Shown: positions 35,803 to 46,039, counted from the stretch's first letter. The stretch: DNA of 64,000 nt from Oegoconia quadripuncta (GCA_949316235.1 OX438751.1:26565885-26629884); one strand, 5' to 3'. Notes: generated by a model from the letters alone, not told the origin. Numbers and translations are program-made.

Positions 35803-36620
35803 ATGGTGAGTTTAATTATTTAATTTTACCTATTTTTCTCAATTGTGTTGTATTGTGTGTGTTTCAATATGTATACGTAGTGTTTCCAAACTGTTATAAA
35901 ACAATTCCTAACATCTGAACCTAAATTATCCGAGTCGTTAATGATTTCTCAGTGAATTCTCGATGTCGCTAAGTTTGTCCCTATTCTAATTTAACTATAC
36001 TCTCTTGTTTCAGTGTGTGTTATATTGTTCTAATGTATAATCGTTAATTAATCAATTATAGTGCGCCTCGATGAATAGGGCTCTGTGAGCATCGTGGTTT
36101 TTTGGAAAAACTAAGTCATACGCTAACCCAATATTTAAACTTGTTTCAGACATCAATTCCCGAGTGTGATTACACATTTAAGAACTATTATTTTCCTGCC
36201 TCTCCTGATTTAAGTGATGATGAAACTCGCGGTTCTCCCACATTAAAGGCCAAGCAAAATACCGCAAAGAGAAGCATTGATGCTTTTTTTGAGAAGCCGA
36301 AGAAAAAGAAGGTCAGAACGCACTCTTCAAATGTGGCCCAGGCTAACGGAGAGGGAACATCATACATTTCATCAAATAACGACGATGGATCCACTGCGAG
36401 CCATCTCATTAAAATAGAAGTGTATGAGATGAAAAAATTGAAAGATGTTCTACCCATTGATTACTGGAAATACGCAGATGTACGTGTTAAATATTACATC
36501 ACATCAGAAGAGGACAAAAATTATCAAAATACCAGAGATTTAATTTATAATATAACAAAACAGGTGGCAACTAGGAAGGGCTGCACAAAATATTTCATAG
36601 AAACCGATAAGAAACAATAA
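35803..36620 (+). CDS. Polinton TIR gene, left copy: 157-aa basic protein with PIP-box-like motif
   Basis: Exon 1 contributes only the ATG (35803-35805), directly followed by the donor GTGAGT. Exon 2 is 36150-36620 after the acceptor CTTGTTTCAG, and the join is in frame. The 157-aa product has an acidic N terminus (SPDLSDDE). At residues 41-48 KRSIDAFF resembles a PCNA-interacting peptide (I-x-x-F-F, but Lys where Gln is usual). It is followed at once by a basic nuclear-localisation-like run KPKKKKVR. The C-terminal ~75 residues are well folded in composition but unrecognised. A second CTTGTTTCAG acceptor at 36004-36013 allows an alternative splice. An unspliced start at 36102 is possible but would translate the polypyrimidine tract. 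Nuclear action in replication is an inference. Confidence 0.7.
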
Positions 36621-36682
36621 CACCTTACCTATTGTTACCACTCTTACTACCTAATGACCCCCCGCCATGCTACTTAAAATCG

Positions 36683-36725
36683 ACTATATAATGAGGGTTT
36701 CAACTCAAGTAAACTGAGAGTCATT
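36683..36725 (+). promoter_or_regulatory. Probable PolB promoter
   Basis: CTATATAAT at about 36684-36692 with TCATTCC (initiator-like) at 36721, upstream of the first PolB exon at 36815. It lies just inside the TIR, so it is unique to the left side. Confidence 0.4.
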
Positions 36726-36814
36726 CCTAATCAGCCATTGACTGAAGTTTGTTAGTGGTAGTCTAAAAACCAAAGACCTTTATTAGTGGTAGTCCCTTAT
36801 TCAGTGTTAACACG

Positions 36815-39800
36815 ATGGCACATTTCGATCTCAACAACCCAATATTTGATGAGCAATTATATCAACTATGTATCGAGGCAGAACAAAGAAATATAGATCA
36901 ACAACTCTACGATCTCTGTGAGCTCAGTGATGCTGTAAACCAAGTACCACCTGAACCGTAAGTAACTTGTACTATCTTTAATTCGTCCCGGAACACACAG
37001 TTTAATTATATTATGTGATTTGTGATGAAGCTCTCTCATTATCTATTGAATTTATGCAAACTTGAACTCTCGTTCTTATGTAATAAGATAGTTCTCATTA
37101 TCTATTAGTGTTATACAAATTTGAATGATATTTTATGAGTAATAGGACACAGTTTACAAATCTTTCAAAGTTAACCCAAGTACATTGATGGTATGAGTAG
37201 TGGGGTGAACTACGTTACTACATAAACGATTGTTAGTAGTGTCTTTACCTCATTTTGTTACAAGTAACGTCTCAAAACTAATACACAATGTTGTCTTTAT
37301 CGACTCAGGAAATTATGTCATTAGACAAATCGTTTCTTCTAAACAAATTTCATAATTTCATTAGGCTGTGGTACATTAGTCATAAACTTCCTAATTTCAT
37401 GATAGAGGACCCAGATATTATACCATATTTTACTCCTTGTAGTGGGCATAAAATAAGAAGTGATGCGACTACTGAGAACATTGATGAAATTGATGGTGTA
37501 TTACAAATGCAGGCATATTGTAAGCTGTGTAATCCTTAATGTGGGTATTATGAAAGCAATTTTGATTGTGTTATTTCATTATTATAACTCTAATACTAAT
37601 ATTGTGTGTTCTATTACAGTGCAAGTAATCAAACCGGGGGGAAAAGAAAGGTGCAATCGAGTGTACAAGTTGCATCGAAATCGCGTCGCACACAAGAAGC
37701 AAATGAGTCATCTAGTTGCACTGAGTATATCAATGTCGTGAATAACAACAACGCGTCGACATCTACGAGCAGATCGACTAGCAGTGCTGGACCTTCAAAT
37801 GTGGTGGTGGACCCCATAACATGTGGAATATGTAATCACACGGTGAGTCGAAGATATTTCACTAACCACTTGCGGAGTAAATCACACAAAGAAAAGGTTT
37901 TCGTTCAAGAACATAATCTCGATAATGTTAGTATTATTTCTACAGCTTTTGGTTCTAGAATATTAACCTACAGAATAACTTCACCTCTTTCCAATGATAA
38001 TAATGTTTTACAAACCCCGGAATTGTTCATAAAATCAGTGAGGGAAACTATTTTATTTCTTGTAGAAGAGTGTTTGAGGGAGCTGACTACTATTAAAGTC
38101 AACTTTATAGTTCATGCGGACTTTGTACAGGAAACTAAAGACATTAAAAATTCATTTGACTTTCAAACAAATAACTGGTCACTTTGCTTAGGTGAAAATT
38201 TAGATATTTACTTCAATACATTGATGGAAAATATTAAAACAAGGATGACTGACTTTGAGAAAAAAGATAGTGGTTGGTCTTTGCGGGAAATAAAGTTTTT
38301 AGAAATGAATATTAATCAATTTAACCCCTTACGTGGCTCGACATATATCGATTTACCGATAGATATTAAACACAAGAAAGCTGTAATAAATGTAAAAAAT
38401 AGAGACCAACAATGTTTAAAGTGGGCTTTACTCTCCGCAATGTATCCAGTTAATACTCACTTAGATCGGGTATCATCTTATATTAGACATGAGAATAAAT
38501 TGAACTTTAATGGTATTCAATTCCCAGTGAAGTTAAAAGATATAAGTAGAGTTGAAAAACAAAACAATATAAGCATTAATGTTTTTGGTTTGGATTACAA
38601 CAAAGATACTAAGAAAAATACTATTGTGGGTCCTTTGTACTTTACCAAGTCTCGTAAAGAAACCCATGTAAACTTGTTATACTTAGTAAATGGTTCCGAT
38701 AACCATTATTGTTACATTAAAAACATGTCACGTTTGGTAAATAAACAAGTCACTAACCAGGAGAAAGCGATACATATTTGTGATGGTTGTTTATTATATT
38801 TTACTACCAGAGAAAGGTTAACAAACCATCAAACAAAAGATTGTGCACAAATAGTTACAGAATTACCTGGAATGAATAAAAAGACTAAGAATTGGTTTGG
38901 TCAAGAAATAAGTAATGATAAAATTACCTTCGATAAATTCCAACGAAAGTTAAAATTACCCTTTGTTATATATGCAGATTTGGAAGCCATTTTGAAACCG
39001 ATTAAATCATGTGATCCTAATCCATTAAAATCATACACCCGATCAATACATGAGCATGAAGTGTATAGCTATGGTTACTATATAAAATGTTCCTATGATG
39101 ATTCCCTTTCCAAGTATCGAACATATACTGGACCAGACTGTGCAAAAGTATTTATGGAAAGTTTATATAAAGACTTATCCGAGATACAAAAAAGGAATTG
39201 CTTTCAAAAACGACCCCAACCATTAACTGATGCTGATCAATTGAAAATTAGTCAATCAGAGTTATGTTATATATGCGAGACTCGATTAGATAATAATGAT
39301 ACCGATCTAGATTTTGATTGGAATACTGGAAAGTTTAGGGGGGTAGCTCATAAAATATGTAGTTCTAAATATCGTGTACCTTTCTTCATTCCAATTTTGT
39401 TTCATAACTTGAGTAATTATGATGCTCATTTTATTGTTCATGCACTTAACTTTATGGATGGTGAAATAGAAATTATCCCACAAAGTAAAGAAAAGTACAT
39501 TTCATTTTCTAAAAAAATATTTATAAATGGTCATTCAATATTTTTAAGGTTTTTGGATTCTTTCAAGTTTATGTCCAGTAGTTTAGATAGTTTGGCAAAA
39601 AATCTTAAAGAAAAACAATTGAAAGAGTTAAGAAAACAATTTCCTGAGAAAACTGATTTTCAGAGATTAATAAAAAAAGGTGTATTTCCATATGAATTTA
39701 TTAACTCATATGAGTCGTTGCAGGTCACATCACTTCCCACGCAGGATCAATTTTACAGTTCTTTGACTGATACATGTGTATCTGATAATGATTATAAACA

Positions 39801-41367
39801 TGCTTTAGATGTTTGGAAACATTTTAAATGTCAAAATATGTTAGATTATTCAAATCTATACTTGAAAACCGATGTTATGCTATTAACCGATATCTTTGAA
39901 AATTTCCGTGAAGTGTGTATTGAAACTTATGATTTAGATCCAACTCAATATTACACAGCTCCGGGGTTAAGTTGGGATGCGATGTTGAAATACACAAAAA
40001 TTGAATTAGAATTGTTGACTGATTTCGATAAGTTAGCGTTTGTGAAATCTGGTATAAGAGGGGGTGTATCACAATGCTGTAATAGATATGGAAAGGCTAA
40101 TAATGAATATCTCAAAGATTTCAATTCAGATTTACCAAAATCTTATTTGATGTATTTTGATGCAAATAACCTTTATGGATGGGCAATGTCACAATACTTA
40201 CCTGTAGGAGATTTCAAATGGGTTAGTGCAAATACTGATTTTCATGTATCACTTACATCTGATGTTGGATATATATTGGAGGTCGATCTCCATTATCCTG
40301 AAAACATTCATGATTTACATTCAGATTTCCCCTTATGTCCTGAAAATATTGTTATAGGTAATAGTAAAGATAAGAAATTAGTTCCTAATTTATATAACAA
40401 AAAGAATTATGTTATACATTATAGAAATCTTATACAATGTTTGCAATTAGGTATGAAATTGCTCAAAGTCCACAGAATTTTACAGTTTAAACAAAGTCCC
40501 TGGCTAAAAAAGTACATAGATTTAAACACAGAATTGAGAACTTTAGCAAAAACTGATTTTGACAAAGATTTTTACAAACTTATGAATAATTCTGTGTTTG
40601 GTAAGACTATGGAAAACATAGAAAAACGAGTTAATGTAAAATTATTAACACATTGGGAAAATCGTGGTAAAACTCAAGGTGTGCAAAGCCTGATAGCCCG
40701 ACCGGAATTCCATAGCCTTTCAATATTTTCTGAGTCACTAGTTGCTGTTCAATTACACAAAACGAAATTATTCTACAATAAACCTATTTATTTAGGTTTT
40801 TGCATATTGGACATTTCAAAAACTCTTATGTACAATTTTCATTATAATTATATTAAACCAAAATATAACAATAAAGTAAAGTTACTCTATACAGACACGG
40901 ATAGTTTAATTTATCATATCTTTACTGATAACTTTTACACAGATATAGCACTTGATATATACAATTATTTTGATACTTCAGATTATCCATCTAACAATGT
41001 CTTTGGTATTCCACTGTTAAATAAAAAAAAGTTGGGATATTTTAAGGATGAAAACAATGGAAAGATATTTAAAGAGTTTGTTGGTTTGCGATCTAAAATG
41101 TATTGTATAGATGTTGAAAATAAGGTAACCGCTAAAGCTAAAGGCGTAAACAAAAATGTTACGAAAAAAATGTTAATGGAAAATTATAAAAAATGTTTAT
41201 TTCATAACGAAATCCAAATTTCGGAAATGTATAGAATAAGAAGTTTAAAGCATACTATTTTCACTCAGAAAATAAACAAGATATGTTTATCTTATAATGA
41301 CACTAAGAGATATTTTATACCTAACTCTACAGATACTTTTGCTTGGGGTCATTACAGTATTAAATAA
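36815..41367 (+). CDS. Protein-primed family B DNA polymerase (Polinton PolB)
   Basis: Two exons, 36815-36957 and 37620-41367, join a Pro codon across a GTAAGT...TTACAG intron to give 1,296 aa. Zinc-finger-like motifs lie at about residues 115-137 (CGIC...H...H) and 435 (CDGC...H..C). Then come the 3'-5' exonuclease motifs: YADLEAI near 499, NLSNYDAHF near 645, YLKTDVMLL near 795. The polymerase motifs follow: A, YFDANNLYGWAMSQYLP near 893; B, KLMNNSVFGKTMEN near 1034; C, YTDTDSLIY near 1138. This is the protein-primed PolB of Polintons and adenoviruses, which copies linear DNA from a terminal protein. All catalytic aspartates are present and no break is seen. An AATAAA lies at 41522. The first exon is supported by splice consensus and frame, not by homology. 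Confidence 0.93.
37288..37539 (+). CDS. 83-aa ORF inside the PolB intron
   Basis: The frame runs from an ATG to a stop (TAA at 37537) and includes FIRLWYISHKLPNFMIEDPD and a C-terminal YCKLCNP. It lies wholly within the intron at 36958-37619. It could be a small nested gene, an alternative exon or chance. A C-x2-C with an upstream Cys is the only motif seen. I do not recognise it. Confidence 0.35.
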   Translation: MLSLSTQEIMSLDKSFLLNKFHNFIRLWYISHKLPNFMIEDPDIIPYFTPCSGHKIRSDATTENIDEIDGVLQMQAYCKLCNP

Positions 41368-41521
41368 TGTATATACATTTTAAGTACCACTATTAGTATA
41401 ATATCATTATTGTAAGATTATTTTAATTATTTGAATTGTAAAACTGTATTTGAAATTTTTAATTAATTTTCATTATTGTAAGTATATTTTAAATTGTGTG
41501 ATTTCTAAATGTAATTTATAT

Positions 41522-41527
41522 AATAAA
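41522..41527 (+). terminator. Polyadenylation signal after PolB
   Basis: AATAAA about 155 bases after the PolB stop, in an AT-rich 260-bp gap before the ATPase gene. The gap also holds TTTATAAGAG at about 41541, a possible TATA element for the downstream block. Confidence 0.5.
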
Positions 41528-41627
41528 ATTACTGAGTGACTTTATAAGAGACTTCCTATTTTGTTTAACCCCATTCCTAAACACAGAGCTTTATAGGTTA
41601 CACGTTAAATTGTAACAAAATAAAAAA

Positions 41628-42290
41628 ATGTTTCATTTCATCCATCCTTTCACAGCTATTGTAGCAGGCCCAAGTGGTTGTGGTAAATCTAACTTTGTTA
41701 CCAATTTCTTAAAATATGCAAAAGATATTTGTAACAGTGACTTTGAACGGATATTATGGTGTTACGATGAAATGCAACCTTTATATAATTTGAACAATGT
41801 TGATTATAAACAGGGTAGCCCTGAGTTAAGCATGTTTGATGGTAAGCTACCACAATTACTGATAATAGATGATCTTATGCGAGAATCCGATGCCCGCATT
41901 GTAGATATTTTCACTAAAGGTAGTCATCATAGAAATCTTAGTGTGTTTTATATAACACAAAATTTATTTCACCAAGGTAGAGGGCAACGCGATATTTCCT
42001 TAAATTCGAGTTACATAATTTTCTTCAAAAATCCTAGAGATAGAGCACAAATACGTCATTTAGCACGTCAAGTAATGCCAGATAATTCCAAATTCGTCGA
42101 AGAAGCTTATAAGGACGCTACAGCAGAAGCACATGGTTATCTAATGATTGATTTAAAACAAAATACAAATGATATGTGTCGTTTTAAGAGTAAACTCTTT
42201 CCCTCGGATGAAAACTGTGTAGTTTATTTGCCGAAAAAGGGTTATAAATATGATACACACCGTAATCAAATATCAGTTAGTGGTCGATAA
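41628..42290 (+). CDS. FtsK/HerA-type genome-packaging ATPase
   Basis: 220 aa. The Walker A GPSGCGKS lies at residues 14-21 and the Walker B LLIIDDL at about 77-83. A conserved SVFYITQNLFHQG segment follows (sensor-like Gln-Asn). Size and motifs match the packaging ATPase of Polintons and related double-jelly-roll viruses, which pumps DNA into capsids. Its stop TAA shares its last base with the next ATG (ATAATG). Confidence 0.92.
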   Translation: MFHFIHPFTAIVAGPSGCGKSNFVTNFLKYAKDICNSDFERILWCYDEMQPLYNLNNVDYKQGSPELSMFDGKLPQLLIIDDLMRESDARIVDIFTKGSHHRNLSVFYITQNLFHQGRGQRDISLNSSYIIFFKNPRDRAQIRHLARQVMPDNSKFVEEAYKDATAEAHGYLMIDLKQNTNDMCRFKSKLFPSDENCVVYLPKKGYKYDTHRNQISVSGR

Positions 42291-42514
42291 TGCCTGAAGA
42301 AGCAGTACCACAAGATCAGGAATTATCACTAGCTTTACAAGTACTCACACCGAAATATCGCAAAGCTTTATTGAAAAAATGTAGTGAAGATAAAATAAAT
42401 CGTATATGTGAAAGTATTGTAGATACTTTCATTGAAATCCCTATAAAAGGGGTGCGGCAATCAAAATTTAGTTTCTTGAAGTTACATTGCTTTTTTTCAA
42501 CAAATATTGCATAG
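42290..42514 (+). CDS. Small Polinton protein, apparently truncated paralogue of the next ORF
   Basis: 74 aa. The first ~50 residues (LTPKYRKALLKKCSEDKINR) match the same region of the next gene (LKPKYCTALLKVCRNEEIN). After about residue 55 the similarity fades. The protein ends LHCFFSTNIA instead of the basic linker and hydrophobic tail of its neighbour, which suggests loss of the 3' part by a frameshift or deletion. The fold is unknown. Confidence 0.6.
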   Translation: MPEEAVPQDQELSLALQVLTPKYRKALLKKCSEDKINRICESIVDTFIEIPIKGVRQSKFSFLKLHCFFSTNIA

Positions 42515-42568
42515 TGTTTCCTTATAATAATAACAGCCTCAAAATATTATTATTATTAGTCGGTTACA

Positions 42569-42898
42569 ATGGTTGGTAGAGTGACGACGCATCTTGAATT
42601 ACTAAAAGCTTTGCATACGCTTAAACCTAAGTATTGTACAGCCTTGTTGAAAGTATGTCGCAATGAAGAAATAAATTGTTTATGTGAATGTATTTATAAT
42701 ATTTTGAATGGTAAAATTCCTCTGAAGGATAGAGATAAATCCAAGTTGAGTAAATACAAAACTTTGTTGAGAAAATTAGTATCTAAGGGTAAAAGTAACT
42801 CCCGAAAACGAATTATTATACAGAAAGGTGGAGCATTCTTACCCATAATTTTAGGTTCTGTTCTTAGTGGATTATTAAGTTCGTTTTTGAATAAGTAA
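42569..42898 (+). CDS. Small Polinton protein with basic linker and hydrophobic C-terminal tail
   Basis: 109 aa. An N-terminal helical part (KPKYCTALLKVCRNEEIN) leads to a Lys/Ser/Arg linker. The C-terminal segment is Gly-containing and hydrophobic (GGAFLPIILGSVLSGLLSSF), compatible with a membrane-active or virion-core peptide. Similar Lys/Arg-then-GG-hydrophobic tails are common in Polinton accessory proteins (recalled, not checked). Its stop is one base before the next ATG. Confidence 0.7.
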   Translation: MVGRVTTHLELLKALHTLKPKYCTALLKVCRNEEINCLCECIYNILNGKIPLKDRDKSKLSKYKTLLRKLVSKGKSNSRKRIIIQKGGAFLPIILGSVLSGLLSSFLNK

Positions 42899-42899
42899 A

Positions 42900-43670
42900 A
42901 TGGAGAACACAAAGAAAATGATACTTGTGGAACCTCATGTCATTGATAGGATTAGACACAGTGATAACGTTCCTGAAAAACCATTGTCCCGTCTCGATGA
43001 AGAGATGAATAAAATCTTAAATAGTAAAATTGAAGACCGTGAGAAATGGATGCAATATTTACAAATCTTACAAAGATATTTACATTTTGCTGGTACAGAA
43101 CGTCATCCCATTACATTACCAATAGTTACAGATGCCCCTATCAATGCAGTTTTTAATAGTATTAAAAAGGAAGAAAATAATGATAATGCAGTAGTTCCAA
43201 AATTATCAACAACAGAAGAAGACGTAGTAAAGGAAAATCATATAGTATCACGTTATACCCCAAGTTATTTGTTTAAATTTATACCAAAAACATATAAAAA
43301 AAAGGGTGAACTATTATTAGAAGGTATATTGTCAGAAGGAAATGCCATTACTTGGGATGGTGAAGGTAAAGTCATAATCAATAATGAAATTGTTCCTCGC
43401 AGTAATATTGTAGATTTAATTAATGATGTCCTACGACCGTTACGACGCCCAAAACCATCAGGTTGGGAAAAGTTCGCTTCAGCTCTAAGGGACATAAAAA
43501 TACCATTAACTTGTATAAGTAACCCAGAAACGCTTGAATACATAAACAACCTTGATTCGGCTGATTTTAACAAAGACGATTTAGTAGACAAACATAAAAC
43601 ACCAAAGCGAAGACGTGGTGACTTGCTACATAAAAGAAAATTAGATTGGGAGAGATGGAACCCCAACTAG
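42900..43670 (+). CDS. Polinton protein of unknown function, 256 aa
   Basis: An acidic, helical N-terminal half (LDEEMNKILNSKIEDREKW, LQILQRYLHFAG) leads to a conserved-looking block, TPSYLFKFIPKTYKKKGELL, then a region ending in basic residues (KTPKRRRGDLLHKRK). Located between the small protein and the integrase, it fits the conserved but poorly characterised Polinton proteins. I see no catalytic motif. Its end overlaps the integrase start by 16 bases in another frame. Confidence 0.75.
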   Translation: MENTKKMILVEPHVIDRIRHSDNVPEKPLSRLDEEMNKILNSKIEDREKWMQYLQILQRYLHFAGTERHPITLPIVTDAPINAVFNSIKKEENNDNAVVPKLSTTEEDVVKENHIVSRYTPSYLFKFIPKTYKKKGELLLEGILSEGNAITWDGEGKVIINNEIVPRSNIVDLINDVLRPLRRPKPSGWEKFASALRDIKIPLTCISNPETLEYINNLDSADFNKDDLVDKHKTPKRRRGDLLHKRKLDWERWNPN

Positions 43671-44740
43671 ATGATATAAATAACATATATTATGATGTCT
43701 CTCACCCGGCTGGATATAGCAGTGTTAACAAATTAGTAAAATCTATGCAAGGGAAAATGAACAGACAGAATGTAAAGAAGTGGTTACAATCTCAAGAAAC
43801 TTATACTTTGCACAAACCTGTTAATAGACGATTTCCTAGGAACAAATATATTTTATCTAATTTAAATGAGCTATGGCAAGCGGATTTAAGTGATATGCGA
43901 ACATACAATAAATATAATGATGGCTTTAATTATATTCTCTGTGTCATTGATGTATTTAGTAAGTACGCTTTTGCAAGGCCTATGAAGAAAAAAAATTCTG
44001 AAACTGTTAAGACATGTTTCGAAAGCATATTTACTGAAGCAGGGGCTACTCCTAGACATATACAATCCGATAAAGGTACCGAATTTGTTTCAAAAGATGT
44101 AAATCAATTCCTCAAAAGGAAAAATATTAATTACTATACAACGAACAATCCTGATATCAAAGCTAGTATTGTAGAAAGATTTCAGAGAACACTTAAAATG
44201 AAAATGTGGCGATATTTCACTCATAATAATACATATAGATATATTGATATTTTACAAGAATTATTACATTCTTACAATCACAGTGTACATTCCAGTATTA
44301 AAATGTGTCCTAGTGATGTGAATTCGAATAATATAATGGCAGTATGGTCTAATTTATATGATAAGGACAATAATGAGCATATAAGTGATCGTTCATCATT
44401 TAAAGTAGGTGATCATGTTAGAATAACGAAATATAAACACATTTTTCAAAAAGGGTATGAAACAAATTGGTCGGATGAAATATTTATAATATCATCTATT
44501 GTTAAAAGATTTCCTTGGGTTGTTTACAATTTAAAAGATCTTAAAAACGAACCAATAGTGGGTACGTTTTATGGTAGGGAACTACAAAAAGTAATCTATG
44601 ACCCCACCATTAAATATAAAATCGATAAAATAATATGCACTCGTCGTTTTGGTAACAGAAAGGAAGTGTTTGTCAAATGGAAAGGATATCCTAATAAATT
44701 CAATAGTTGGATATCAGCATCAAACTTGGAGTTAATATGA
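43655..44740 (+). CDS. Retroviral-type (DDE) integrase with chromodomain
   Basis: 361 aa from the ATG at 43655 (MEPQLDD). The catalytic core carries D in WQADLSDM near residue 75, D in QSDKGTEF near 138 and E in SIVERFQRTLK near 173, with the usual core text YILCVIDVFSKYAFARP. The C-terminal ~40 residues (VFVKWKGYPNKFNSWI) form a chromodomain, which in other elements steers insertion to particular histone marks. It joins element ends to target DNA and makes the 6-bp duplication. The frame stays open 9 bases upstream but lacks an earlier ATG. The stop overlaps the next start (ATGA). Confidence 0.95.
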   Translation: MEPQLDDINNIYYDVSHPAGYSSVNKLVKSMQGKMNRQNVKKWLQSQETYTLHKPVNRRFPRNKYILSNLNELWQADLSDMRTYNKYNDGFNYILCVIDVFSKYAFARPMKKKNSETVKTCFESIFTEAGATPRHIQSDKGTEFVSKDVNQFLKRKNINYYTTNNPDIKASIVERFQRTLKMKMWRYFTHNNTYRYIDILQELLHSYNHSVHSSIKMCPSDVNSNNIMAVWSNLYDKDNNEHISDRSSFKVGDHVRITKYKHIFQKGYETNWSDEIFIISSIVKRFPWVVYNLKDLKNEPIVGTFYGRELQKVIYDPTIKYKIDKIICTRRFGNRKEVFVKWKGYPNKFNSWISASNLELI

Positions 44741-45594
44741 TAGAAGATAGCTTTTATCTTACTTTACCAAGCAACAGTTCAACTATATATTTCCCTCAAA
44801 ACACAACAGCTAACTTCATAACAAAGCTACCTAAAACTGTTCAATTGGAGGGTGAATGGGTTGTCGGGTTAGCTGAATTTCATTATCCCTGCTCGATATT
44901 TAATGTTCAAGAAAATGAGAATATTCTCTTCATCAAGCAAAAAGCCATAGTAGAAGGAGATTACAAGAGTAATGATGCAGTATCTGTAGAAGATAAGTCT
45001 CACAGTCGTATTGATCTGAATGAAAACTACTATTATGATGATCCATCGTTAATACCAGTGGAATACAAATCTCAAATCCCATCTTTTACTTATGACCACA
45101 TCAATAATTTTCTAAAAGTATTCAATGAAAATAACCTCTTACGTAACCAAGTGAAATTTGAAATTGATGACAACTCGAAACTTATTACTGTTACGAAATT
45201 AACTAACAATGTATCATCGTTGGTCTTATCCCCTACGCTAAGTCTTCAACTTGGCTTTGAGCCTTATACAAATTTAATAACAAAGCCACATGCAATATAC
45301 CCAACGAATTTACAATTGGGATTGCCTTCACAACTGTTTATTTATTCTGATATTATCCATCCACAAATTGTGGGGGATGTGATGAGCTCGTTATTTAGAA
45401 TCATTCCACTAGATCCATCAAAATACATTTATGGTGCATACAAAATGCATATATTATCTCCTATTCATTATCTTCCAGTCATGCGTAGAGAATTTGATAC
45501 CATAGAAATAGATATAAGAACCAGCATTGGTAATAGAGTACCATTCCAATTTGGAACTTCATGTATTAAACTTCATTTTATGCGAATAAAATGA
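44737..45594 (+). CDS. Minor capsid (penton-like, single jelly-roll) protein
   Basis: 285 aa from the ATG in the ATGA overlap with the integrase. The N terminus FYLTLPSNSSTIYFPQNTTA and the text LEGEWVVGLAEFHYPC are characteristic of the Polinton minor capsid protein, a jelly roll that forms capsid vertices. The C-terminal half (IHPQIVGDVMSSLFRIIP, REFDTIEIDIRTSIGNRVPF) is also typical. It is intact. Its stop overlaps the next start (ATGA at 45591-45594). Confidence 0.88.
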   Translation: MIEDSFYLTLPSNSSTIYFPQNTTANFITKLPKTVQLEGEWVVGLAEFHYPCSIFNVQENENILFIKQKAIVEGDYKSNDAVSVEDKSHSRIDLNENYYYDDPSLIPVEYKSQIPSFTYDHINNFLKVFNENNLLRNQVKFEIDDNSKLITVTKLTNNVSSLVLSPTLSLQLGFEPYTNLITKPHAIYPTNLQLGLPSQLFIYSDIIHPQIVGDVMSSLFRIIPLDPSKYIYGAYKMHILSPIHYLPVMRREFDTIEIDIRTSIGNRVPFQFGTSCIKLHFMRIK

Positions 45595-46037
45595 ATCATA
45601 AACGTGATAACATACTTTGTCCTTACCATCATTATTATTCTCACCAAGCTGGTTCAGGTGTGGGTATTATATATCGAGGTATACCTTATCAGCGTGGTCA
45701 TGGCATTGGAAGTTTTTTAGGAGGACTGTTTAGATCTGTATTTCCACTCTTAGCGAGTGGTGCCAAAGCCGTTGGAAAAGAGGCATTAAGCGCAGGTGTA
45801 GGGTTATTATCAGATATGATTAGGACACAACCAATGGAGGAATCTGTTAAGTCTCGTCTCAAAAATGCAGCTGCTAATTTAAAACGAAAAGCGGATGATA
45901 AAATCGATTCACTTATGTCTGGTTCCGGGTATAAAATCAAAAGACGTGTAAAGAAACCAATCATTTCATTGAAAGCATCTAAGCGAAGAGGGGTTCAGAA
46001 GAAGAAAAATTACATAAAAGATATATTTTCGGATTAA
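45591..46037 (+). CDS. pVI-like Polinton virion protein with basic tail
   Basis: 148 aa. A Gly-rich amphipathic region (GIGSFLGGLFRSVFPLLASG, then AKAVGKEALSAGVGLLSD) is followed by a very basic C terminus (KIKRRVKKP, SKRRGVQKKK). The plan resembles adenovirus core or membrane-lytic virion proteins processed by the viral protease; SGSGY near residue 111 could be a cleavage site. Homologues occur in this position in other Polintons (from memory). The function is inferred. Confidence 0.75.
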   Translation: MNHKRDNILCPYHHYYSHQAGSGVGIIYRGIPYQRGHGIGSFLGGLFRSVFPLLASGAKAVGKEALSAGVGLLSDMIRTQPMEESVKSRLKNAAANLKRKADDKIDSLMSGSGYKIKRRVKKPIISLKASKRRGVQKKKNYIKDIFSD

Positions 46038-46039
46038 CT

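Larger units (their letters stand above)
34615..36652 (+). repeat. Left terminal inverted repeat of the Polinton (2,038 bp)
   Basis: It is the inverse of 48126-49850, up to the divergence after CTTACTACCT. The 313-bp length difference equals the extra tandem unit at 34942-35567. No other length change is needed to align the two, and the 172-codon frames in the two arms translate identically. It contains terminal sub-repeats, a promoter and a spliced gene. Confidence 0.95.

Noticed and set aside
36102..36149. Start of the TIR gene at the ATG in 36102
   Set aside because: The first 16 codons cover a polypyrimidine tract and a CAG acceptor, and an ATG ending at a GTGAGT donor upstream joins in frame. 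The spliced start is preferred, though not proven.
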